Source: Rhodoferax sp.
GTDB lineage: Bacteria > Pseudomonadota > Gammaproteobacteria > Burkholderiales > Burkholderiaceae_C
Assembly (NCBI GenBank): GCA_021731215.1
Contig: JAKFXU010000442.1
Span: forward strand, 1 to 6,735
Reading direction: 5' to 3'
Length of the DNA stretch: 6,735 bases
Shown here: piece after piece, positions 1-6,735 of the stretch
Layout of the letters: the number at the start of each line of letters is the position of its first letter
Numbering within the stretch: the first letter of the stretch is position 1
Made by a program: the position numbers and the translations under genes
Notes under the pieces: model-generated
What the model saw: only the letters and a program-made list of their open reading frames with translations
Told to the model about the DNA's origin: nothing
Databases searched by the model: none

Positions 1-766
1 AAATGGTGTCATAGAACTGCTCGCCGCCCTTGTCATAGCGGCGCATGCGCTCGCCCAGCACCTTGAGCAGCCAGACGTCGGTGATCTCGTCGAGCTTTTC
101 CTGCTTGGCAGCCACGGCCAGGGTTTCCAGCGTGTTGAGCAGGCGCCGGGCGTCGCCGTCGGCGTAAGCGATCAGGCGCGCTGAGGCGGTCTCTTCAATC
201 GCCGGGATGGCCTGCAGGGCCATCGCCTTGGCGATGATTTGCGCCAGATCGGATTGCGACAGCGGCTGCAGCACATAGACCGCCGCCCTTGAGAGCAAGG
301 CCGAGTTGACCTCGAACGAGGGGTTTTCGGTCGTGGCGCCTATGAAGGTGAACAGGCCGCTCTCCACGTGCGGCAAAAAGGCGTCCTGCTGGCTTTTGTT
401 GAAGCGGTGCACCTCGTCCACAAACACAATCGTGCGCCGCGCGCTTTCTGTCGCACTGCGCCGGCCCTGCCCCAGCGCCACCTGAGCCAACTCGACCGCC
501 TCGCGAATGTCTTTCACGCCGCCCAGCACGGCACTGATGGTGATGAACTGGGCATCAAAGGCGTCGGCCATCAGGCGCGCGATGGTGGTTTTTCCGGTGC
601 CCGGCGGGCCCCACAGGATGCAGCTATGCGGCTGGCCGGATTCAAACGCGATGCGCAGCGCCATGCCCTCGCCCAGCAGTTGCGGCTGGCCTATCACTTC
701 GGCCAGCGTTTTGGGACGCAGACGCTCGGCTAGCGGGGCGTCGGCAATTGGAGGGGGTCGGGTCAT
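1..766 (-). CDS. rarA: Replication-associated recombination protein A (RarA/MgsA), N-terminal part
   Basis: This is the AAA+ ATPase RarA (MgsA, relative of eukaryotic WRNIP1), which acts in the cytoplasm at stalled replication forks and binds clamp-loader and SSB-linked structures. I translated 255 codons from the ATG at 766; the gene runs off the window at base 1, and the family is about 430-450 residues, so the C-terminal tetramerisation domain is missing here. Visible motifs are Walker A GPPGTGKT (residues 53-60), Walker B with DEVH (D117, E118) followed by RFNKSQQD, sensor 1 GATTENPSFEV (143-153), the probable arginine finger in ALLSR (R160) and sensor 2 DARRLLN (205-211). The extension before the conserved PLAERLRP is short, which supports this start, although no good Shine-Dalgarno is seen before it. 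It lies on the same strand as lolA and ftsK but 730 bp of non-genic sequence intervenes, so it probably has its own promoter. Identification is very secure. Confidence 0.96.
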   Translation of the reverse strand, partial: MTRPPPIADAPLAERLRPKTLAEVIGQPQLLGEGMALRIAFESGQPHSCILWGPPGTGKTTIARLMADAFDAQFITISAVLGGVKDIREAVELAQVALGQGRRSATESARRTIVFVDEVHRFNKSQQDAFLPHVESGLFTFIGATTENPSFEVNSALLSRAAVYVLQPLSQSDLAQIIAKAMALQAIPAIEETASARLIAYADGDARRLLNTLETLAVAAKQEKLDEITDVWLLKVLGERMRRYDKGGEQFYDTI

Positions 767-829
767 AGGTGAATATGGGGCGTCCAGGATGGCTGGCCCC
801 TCTGCGTTGCAGGGGCTTGTATCGGCAGA

Positions 830-858
830 ATTCTAGGCCGGTCGCGTACCCCACGCAA
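830..858 (-). promoter_or_regulatory. Candidate sigma70 promoter for rarA
   Basis: Reading the minus strand, TTGCGT (853-858) and TAGAAT (830-835) are separated by exactly 17 nt. The -10 matches TATAAT at 5 of 6 positions; the -35 matches only in its TTG half. The -10 lies about 63 nt upstream of the rarA ATG at 766. Because the lolA-ftsK operon is separated from rarA by repeats and a gene remnant, an independent promoter here is plausible. This is inferred from sequence only. Confidence 0.45.
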
Positions 859-918
859 AACAGGGTCACAATCTTGCGTCATGTCGGCGTCGGCCGTCCT
901 CTTGGACTCTCTATTGAA

Positions 919-1040
919 CCTGGATTCCTCAGTTGACCGCTTGTTGTCATCATCAAGTTCCTATCACCATTGATTGTTTAGGCTTCGAGACAGTCCACCC
1001 TTTCGGTGAAACCGCTACGCGTCCGATTGAGGAATCTAGC
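919..1040. mobile_element. Possible IS1380-like element remnant or MITE (paired inverted ends)
   Basis: The stretch starting CCTGGATTCCTCAGTTGACC (919-938) reappears inverted and diverged at its other end, where the reverse complement of about 1020-1039 reads CTAGATTCCTCAATCGGACG. The first 12 positions of the two ends agree at 11, with a perfect 9-bp core GATTCCTCA (923-931) / TGAGGAATC (1028-1036); beyond that only scattered positions match. Ends starting CCTAGATTC resemble those I recall for the IS1380 family (for example ISEcp1). Only about 120 bp lie between the ends and I see no transposase coding, so this would be a deletion derivative or a MITE. No convincing target duplication flanks it; the right side abuts the REPIN-like repeat directly. 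The element boundaries and the family name are tentative. Confidence 0.35.
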
Positions 1041-1041
1041 C

Positions 1042-1129
1042 GTAGGGTGGGCAAAGCGCAGCGTGCCCACCCACTTCTATCCGCGCCAACCAACCAGTCC
1101 GTGGGCACGCTGCGCTTTGCCCACCCTAC
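1042..1129. repeat. REPIN-like inverted repeat pair
   Basis: A 29-bp unit beginning GTAGGGTGGGCAAAGCGCAG (1042-1070) is repeated as an exact reverse complement at 1101-1129, separated by a 30-bp spacer (1071-1100). Each unit is itself a nested hairpin, with GTGGGCA pairing TGCCCAC (1048-1054 with 1064-1070 in the left unit). Two inverted REP-like units with a short spacer is the REPIN arrangement. Repeats of the GTAGGGTGGGC...GTGCCCACC type are widespread in proteobacterial intergenic DNA. A cruciform or a transcript with a 29-bp stem could form. Perfect arm identity suggests recent acquisition or selection for pairing. The copy lies directly before the surviving part of a metallophosphoesterase gene. 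Confidence 0.85.
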
Positions 1130-1132
1130 AGC

Positions 1133-1417
1133 TGCGGACACACGCATGTGCCAAGGACCATGCGTGCGTCCACGGGCCAGTGGATCGTGAACCCCGGCAG
1201 CGTAGGCCTGCCCGCCTACGACGACGACCGCCCGTACCCGCACGCCATCGAGACGGGCTCGCCTGATGCCCGCTATGCAATTGTGGAGCGGCTCGCCGAT
1301 GGGTGGGTTGCCGCGCTCATCGCGGTGCCGTACGCCTACAAAGCCATGGCCGACCTTGCATTGACACGGCAACGGCCAGACTGGGCCTACGCTTTATCCA
1401 CCGGTTATGTGCGGTGA
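1133..1417 (+). pseudogene. C-terminal remnant of a calcineurin-like metallophosphoesterase
   Basis: The frame from 1133 reads CGHTHVPRTMRASTGQW, then IVNPGSVGLPAYDDD and RPYPHAIETGSPDARYAIVE, and stops at TGA 1415-1417. GHTH (1136-1147) is the last metal-binding motif of YfcE-type metallophosphoesterases (Metallophos_2 superfamily), and NPGSVGLP is a typical following block; the tail matches the usual C-terminus of these proteins of roughly 240-280 residues. The N-terminal metal ligands (DxH, GDxxD, GNH) are absent: homology begins a few bases after the right arm of the REPIN-like repeat, and nothing between 840 and 1041 looks like the missing part. An in-frame stop lies at 1037-1039. A GTG at 1148 could start an 89-residue product, but it would lack most of the active site, so I call this a pseudogene. 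The bases after it (1418-1495) hold nothing recognisable beyond a weak hairpin at 1455-1471. Confidence 0.8.
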
Positions 1418-1495
1418 TGCCGAACAACTCAAGCTCCGGCCCCCTTCGCTTCAGGCCACAAATTGGGTGGCGGATTCAAGTCGGAAGAGCGCCCC

Positions 1496-2143
1496 TTACT
1501 GCTGCACCACATCCGCCCCTTTGGGCGGCTTGAACTCGAAGGCATCAGCCGCCAGCCGCGGATTGAGCTCGACCTTGCTGAACGTCAGGACCGAACGCTG
1601 GCCGAAGCTGTCCAGAATTTCCAGCGCGGCGAGCGCCACCGTTTTGTCAGCGCTGCGAAAACCCACGCACACGCTCTGCAGTTGACCGTCTTTGGACTTG
1701 GGCGTCGCGCTCACCCATTGCAGAGCGTCCTTGTCCGGTGCGTCCGTCAGCGTGTAATCGGCCTGCAGGGCGCGCAAATCGGGCGCGGCGGCAATCAAGG
1801 CGGCGGGCATGCTGCCCAGCGCCTGCGCTTGCTTGCGCGCCGTGACCTGGTTCAGGTCCACGTCATGCAGCCACAGGGTCTGGCCATCGGCCACGATGCT
1901 TTGCTCAAACGGCTTTTGGTAGACAAACTTGAAGCGATTGGGGCGCGAAAACTCGAAGGTGCCGCTCGATGTCTTGGCGCGCGGCGCCTGCCCGTCCTTG
2001 GCCGGCGAAGTCACCACCTGGCTGAAGTCGGCGCGCCCGGTTTTCACCGTCTTGACGAACAACTCCAAACTTTCCAGGCCACCAGCCAGCGCCACTGGGA
2101 CGCAGCTTGCCATCAACACTAGCGCAACAAAAAATTTTTTCAT
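1496..2143 (-). CDS. lolA: Outer-membrane lipoprotein carrier protein LolA
   Basis: LolA is the periplasmic chaperone that takes lipoproteins released by LolCDE from the inner membrane and hands them to LolB at the outer membrane. The 215-residue product has a signal peptide, MKKFFVALVLMASCVPVALA, with probable signal peptidase I cleavage after residue 20. The mature part shows the family pattern: ADFSQVV (38-44), GTFEFSRPNRFKFVYQKPFE (61-80), then the IVADGQTLWLHDVDLNQV block (83-100) of the hydrophobic half-barrel, and LTFSKVELNP near the C-terminus. I chose the ATG at 2143 because it starts directly at the signal peptide and has GGA 7 nt upstream. An in-frame ATG at 2158 would overlap the ftsK stop by 3 nt (ATGATGG context) and add five residues (MMDTL); it may serve translational coupling. 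The gene follows ftsK with an 11-nt gap and is probably in the same operon. Length is normal for the family. No clear terminator follows. Confidence 0.93.
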   Translation of the reverse strand: MKKFFVALVLMASCVPVALAGGLESLELFVKTVKTGRADFSQVVTSPAKDGQAPRAKTSSGTFEFSRPNRFKFVYQKPFEQSIVADGQTLWLHDVDLNQVTARKQAQALGSMPAALIAAAPDLRALQADYTLTDAPDKDALQWVSATPKSKDGQLQSVCVGFRSADKTVALAALEILDSFGQRSVLTFSKVELNPRLAADAFEFKPPKGADVVQQ

Positions 2144-2154
2144 CAGGGTATCCA

Positions 2155-5510
<3,356 letters not shown>

Positions 5511-5554
5511 GGGGAAGAATAGGCGTCAGGGTCAGGCGGCTGCGCATCGCCCGT

Positions 5555-5560
5555 TATAAT
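5555..5560 (+). promoter_or_regulatory. -10 box of the rpmB-rpmG promoter
   Basis: An exact TATAAT lies 44 bp after the trxB stop and 164 nt before the rpmB ATG. No good -35 is present at 16-18 nt spacing (the sequence there is GTCAGGCG), so recognition may depend on the strong -10. Transcription from about 5567 would give a leader of roughly 158 nt. Confidence 0.6.
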
Positions 5561-5640
5561 CCAAGACTTTGCTGAAATCGGCCCACGAGGGTTCAAAGGC
5601 AGCAGTTGGGTTACCGCCACCCTTTTCATTGGCGAGGTGA

Positions 5641-5699
5641 GGCCGGGGCGAGATCGGGCGCGTCTGTGAAAACAGACTGCTTTGATCTTCGCTGCGGCC
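5641..5699 (+). promoter_or_regulatory. Structured 5' leader hairpin upstream of rpmB
   Basis: Three stacked stems are visible by hand: GGCCG/CGGCC (5641-5645 with 5695-5699); GCGAGATC with GATC-T-TCGC (5648-5655 with 5684-5692, one bulged T); and an apical perfect GTCTGT/ACAGAC (5662-5667 with 5672-5677) closed by a GAAA tetraloop. The structure ends 14 nt before the rpmB Shine-Dalgarno. Ribosomal protein operons are often autoregulated by a product binding a leader structure, so an L28 or L33 feedback element is a reasonable guess. I cannot name a described RNA family for it. A role in mRNA stability or processing is an alternative. Confidence 0.5.
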
Positions 5700-5724
5700 G
5701 TTAAAGAAGTATCGGAGTGTCCAC

Positions 5725-5958
5725 ATGGCACGCGTATGTGAAGTCACGGGCAAAGGCCCGATGGTCGGGAACAAGGTTTCCCACGCCAACAACAAAACCA
5801 AGCGCCGGTTCTTGCCGAACCTGCAATATCGCCGTTTCTGGGTCGAGACCGAAAACTGCTGGGTTCGCCTGCGGATTTCCAACGCAGGTCTGCGTTTGAT
5901 CGACAAAAACGGCATTGACTCCGTGCTCGCAGACCTGCGCGCACGTGGCCAGGCATAA
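5725..5958 (+). CDS. rpmB: 50S ribosomal protein L28
   Basis: L28 is a small basic protein of the large ribosomal subunit. The 77-residue product begins [20 protein letters not shown] and continues [20 protein letters not shown], the hallmark L28 pattern, and ends with [13 protein letters not shown]. Length is normal for proteobacteria (77-78 residues). The ATG is preceded by GGAG (5714-5717) 7 nt upstream. It is the first gene of the rpmB-rpmG operon; the SD of rpmG overlaps its stop codon. Confidence 0.97.
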   Translation: MARVCEVTGKGPMVGNKVSHANNKTKRRFLPNLQYRRFWVETENCWVRLRISNAGLRLIDKNGIDSVLADLRARGQA

Positions 5959-5972
5959 GGAGAAGCACCATC

Positions 5973-6143
5973 ATGGCAACCAAAGGCGGACGCGAAAAAA
6001 TCAAGCTGGAATCTACGGCTGGTACCGGTCACTTCTACACCACCAGCAAGAACAAGAAAACCATGCCCGAGAAAATGTTGATCAAGAAATTTGATCCCAA
6101 GGCTCGCAAGCATGTGGACTACAAGGAAATGAAGCTGAAGTAA
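5973..6143 (+). CDS. rpmG: 50S ribosomal protein L33 (cysteine-free form)
   Basis: L33 is a small protein of the large subunit near the tRNA exit site. The 56-residue product begins [20 protein letters not shown], continues [15 protein letters not shown] and ends [11 protein letters not shown]. It contains no cysteines, so it is the zinc-independent C- form usual in betaproteobacteria, with no CxxC ribbon. AAGGAG (5957-5962) overlaps the rpmB TAA and lies 10 nt before the ATG; the 14-nt gap indicates coupled translation. An intrinsic terminator follows 17 nt after the stop. Confidence 0.96.
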   Translation: MATKGGREKIKLESTAGTGHFYTTSKNKKTMPEKMLIKKFDPKARKHVDYKEMKLK

Positions 6144-6160
6144 TTCGGTTTTTTCCTGAG

Positions 6161-6191
6161 CAAATAAGCCCGCTTGCTGCGGGCTTATTTG
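6161..6191 (+). terminator. Intrinsic terminator of the rpmB-rpmG operon
   Basis: CAAATAAGCCCGC (6161-6173) and GCGGGCTTATTTG (6179-6191) form a perfect 13-bp stem around the loop TTGCT. The GC-rich top and the AT-rich base, whose 3' side reads TTATTTGTTT, fit a Rho-independent terminator. A G-U pair could extend the stem by one. Confidence 0.9.
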
Positions 6192-6220
6192 TTTGCAAGC
6201 GCCTGCAAGCGCCTGCAAGC
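6191..6220. repeat. Tandem 10-bp repeat at the palindrome edge
   Basis: GCCTGCAAGC occurs twice in tandem (6201-6210 and 6211-6220), preceded by a diverged copy GTTTGCAAGC (6191-6200, 8 of 10). The second exact copy is the outermost part of the left end of the large palindrome, and its mirror at the right end is GCCTGCAGGC (6721-6730). The array begins on the last base of the rpmG terminator stem. Confidence 0.8.
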
Positions 6221-6245
6221 CGGGTCTCGCCCCGGCGGGCGACTC

Positions 6246-6273
6246 ACTTTCTCTTGCTTCGCCAAGAGAAAGT
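6246..6273. repeat. Left-arm 11-bp hairpin of the palindromic element
   Basis: ACTTTCTCTTG (6246-6256) pairs perfectly with CAAGAGAAAGT (6263-6273) around the loop CTTCGC. It is the positional counterpart of the right-arm hairpin at 6668-6695, with three stem positions changed and each change compensated on the opposite strand. Confidence 0.85.
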
Positions 6274-6304
6274 AAGCAAAGAGAAGGCGAGCCGGATTCG
6301 TCGC

Positions 6305-6344
6305 CCCGCGCTTTGCGCGGGTAAGCTGCGTTGCTCGGCGCAGC
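6305..6344. repeat. Double GC-rich hairpin in the left arm
   Basis: CCCGCGC-TTT-GCGCGGG (6305-6321) is a perfect 7-bp stem with a 3-nt loop. It is followed after 3 nt by GCTGCG (6325-6330) pairing CGCAGC (6339-6344) over an 8-nt loop. The right arm has shorter counterparts at 6627-6637 (CCGC-GCA-GCGG) and 6610-6620 (GCG-AGCAG-CGC). Confidence 0.65.
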
Positions 6345-6352
6345 CGGGGTCT

Positions 6353-6381
6353 GGCTAAACTCGCTTCGCTCAAACAACGCC
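6353..6381. repeat. 29-bp conserved core, left-arm copy
   Basis: The unit begins GGCTAAACTCGCTTCGCTCA and ends ACAACGCC. It matches the reverse complement of 6567-6595 at 28 of 29 positions; the single difference is T versus G in CGCT(T/G)CGC. It is the best conserved internal block of the palindromic element and stands out because the flanking sequence has diverged much more. Confidence 0.85.
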
Positions 6382-6450
6382 AGCCCTGATCCGTCTGCGC
6401 CTGCGCTACTCGCCTCCTCATTACGGCGGAATTGCCAATACCGAACCTCA

Positions 6451-6475
6451 CAAGGACGCGCCAGGCGCGTCCTTG
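6451..6475. repeat. Central 25-bp palindrome
   Basis: CAAGGACGCGCC (6451-6462) and GGCGCGTCCTTG (6464-6475) are perfect reverse complements with a single A at the centre. It lies close to the symmetry axis of the large palindrome and would be the tip of a cruciform. Confidence 0.85.
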
Positions 6476-6566
6476 TCCGGCTGTTGGCTGCTGTGCTGGC
6501 TATTTGGCTTTGACTCCCCGCCGTCCTGGCAGGGCTGAGCAGCGCAGCATCGGGCGGATGAGGGCG

Positions 6567-6595
6567 GGCGTTGTTTGAGCGCAGCGAGTTTAGCC
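6567..6595. repeat. 29-bp conserved core, right-arm copy
   Basis: The unit begins GGCGTTGTTTGAGCGCAGCG and ends AGTTTAGCC. It is the inverted counterpart of 6353-6381, at a matching distance from the symmetry axis. Confidence 0.85.
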
Positions 6596-6667
6596 CGACC
6601 CCGCCTGATGCGAGCAGCGCAAGGAACCGCGCAGCGGCCCTGACTGCGGCTGCCTTTTCTTTTGGGT

Positions 6668-6695
6668 ACTTTTCTTTGGGCAAGCAAAGAAAAGT
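6668..6695. repeat. Right-arm 11-bp hairpin of the palindromic element
   Basis: ACTTTTCTTTG (6668-6678) pairs perfectly with CAAAGAAAAGT (6685-6695) around the loop GGCAAG. Read on the opposite strand it lines up with the left-arm hairpin at 6246-6273. Confidence 0.85.
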
Positions 6696-6735
6696 GCCTC
6701 GCCCGCCGGGGCGAGACCCGGCCTGCAGGCTGTCT

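Larger units (their letters stand above)
6211..6730. mobile_element. Large imperfect palindromic intergenic element (Comamonadaceae-type repeat)
   Basis: This 520-bp stretch is one long imperfect inverted repeat. The ends, 6211-6242 and 6699-6730, match as reverse complements at 31 of 32 positions, with a perfect 24-bp core (6219-6242 with 6699-6722). Going inward, both arms carry an 11-bp hairpin, further GC-rich hairpins, a 29-bp core matching at 28 positions (6353-6381 with 6567-6595), and finally a central 25-bp palindrome (6451-6475). Sequence between these blocks is diverged but collinear. No convincing gene lies inside: the open frames are repeat-derived and arginine/proline-rich. I recall similar strings (AAACTCGCT-CGCTCAAACAACGCC, and ACTTTTCTTTG hairpins) from many Comamonadaceae intergenic regions, where they are sometimes annotated as hypothetical proteins. 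It may be a non-autonomous mobile element or two head-to-head copies of a roughly 255-bp unit. The mobile label is inference; the palindrome is seen directly. Confidence 0.7.

Noticed and set aside
953..1372. A 139-codon minus-strand open frame across the REPIN-like repeat
   Set aside because: It reads through both inverted arms and antisense to the metallophosphoesterase remnant; no recognisable protein pattern.
1455..1471. Hairpin GCCAC/GTGGC as a lolA terminator
   Set aside because: Only 5 bp and no T-run on the lolA strand after it; too weak to call.
2100..2105. Cys14 in the LolA signal peptide as a lipobox cysteine
   Set aside because: The preceding residues are LMAS, not a good lipobox. 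A signal peptidase I site (ALA before GG) follows, and LolA is a soluble periplasmic protein.
1463..2122. A 219-codon plus-strand open frame
   Set aside because: It is antisense to lolA, which has a signal peptide and the LolA motifs.
6191..6220. Tandem 10-mers as the start of a CRISPR array
   Set aside because: Units are 10 bp, directly adjacent with no spacers, and there are fewer than three; no cas genes are present.
5532..6683. A 383-codon open frame on the minus strand
   Set aside because: It runs antisense through rpmB, rpmG and their terminator into the palindromic repeat. Its C-terminal half is the mirror of ribosomal genes and the N-terminal half is repeat-derived low-complexity sequence.

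Overview
The window is a chromosomal segment of a Gram-negative betaproteobacterium. The best fit is Burkholderiales, family Comamonadaceae (Rhodoferax/Polaromonas-like). This rests on high GC content, the gene neighbourhood (ftsK-lolA-rarA on one strand, trxB divergent, then rpmB-rpmG), a cysteine-free L33 protein, and an intergenic repeat of a kind I associate with that family. The taxonomic call is an inference from gene content and style; no rRNA is present.

Layout. Positions 1-766 (minus) hold the N-terminal 255 residues of the RarA/MgsA AAA+ ATPase, with a candidate promoter at 830-858. Positions 767-1495 are about 730 bp of debris between rarA and lolA. They contain a pair of inverted ends resembling an IS1380-type element (919-1040), a perfect 29-bp inverted repeat of REPIN type (1042-1129), and the C-terminal remnant of a metallophosphoesterase gene (1133-1417). 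Positions 1496-4506 (minus) hold lolA and, immediately upstream in the same operon, ftsK. A 53-bp divergent intergenic region separates ftsK from trxB (4560-5510, plus). Then come an exact TATAAT -10 box, a roughly 160-nt leader containing a three-tier hairpin, the rpmB-rpmG operon (5725-6143) and a strong intrinsic terminator (6161-6191). From there to the window end is a giant imperfect palindrome of about 520 bp (6211-6730).

The genes are housekeeping functions: DNA translocation and chromosome-dimer resolution (FtsK), lipoprotein trafficking across the periplasm (LolA), rescue of stalled replication forks (RarA), thiol redox balance (TrxB) and two small 50S ribosomal proteins. FtsK and LolA are probably co-transcribed because the ftsK stop overlaps a possible lolA start. 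L28 and L33 are translated from one message.

The unusual content lies between the genes. The 3' palindrome has near-identical 32-bp ends, a 29-bp conserved core in both arms, a central 12-bp palindrome, and in each arm an 11-bp hairpin whose stem bases differ between arms yet stay fully paired. That covariation suggests selection on structure. It could be a non-autonomous mobile or structural repeat, but the sequence alone does not show its function.
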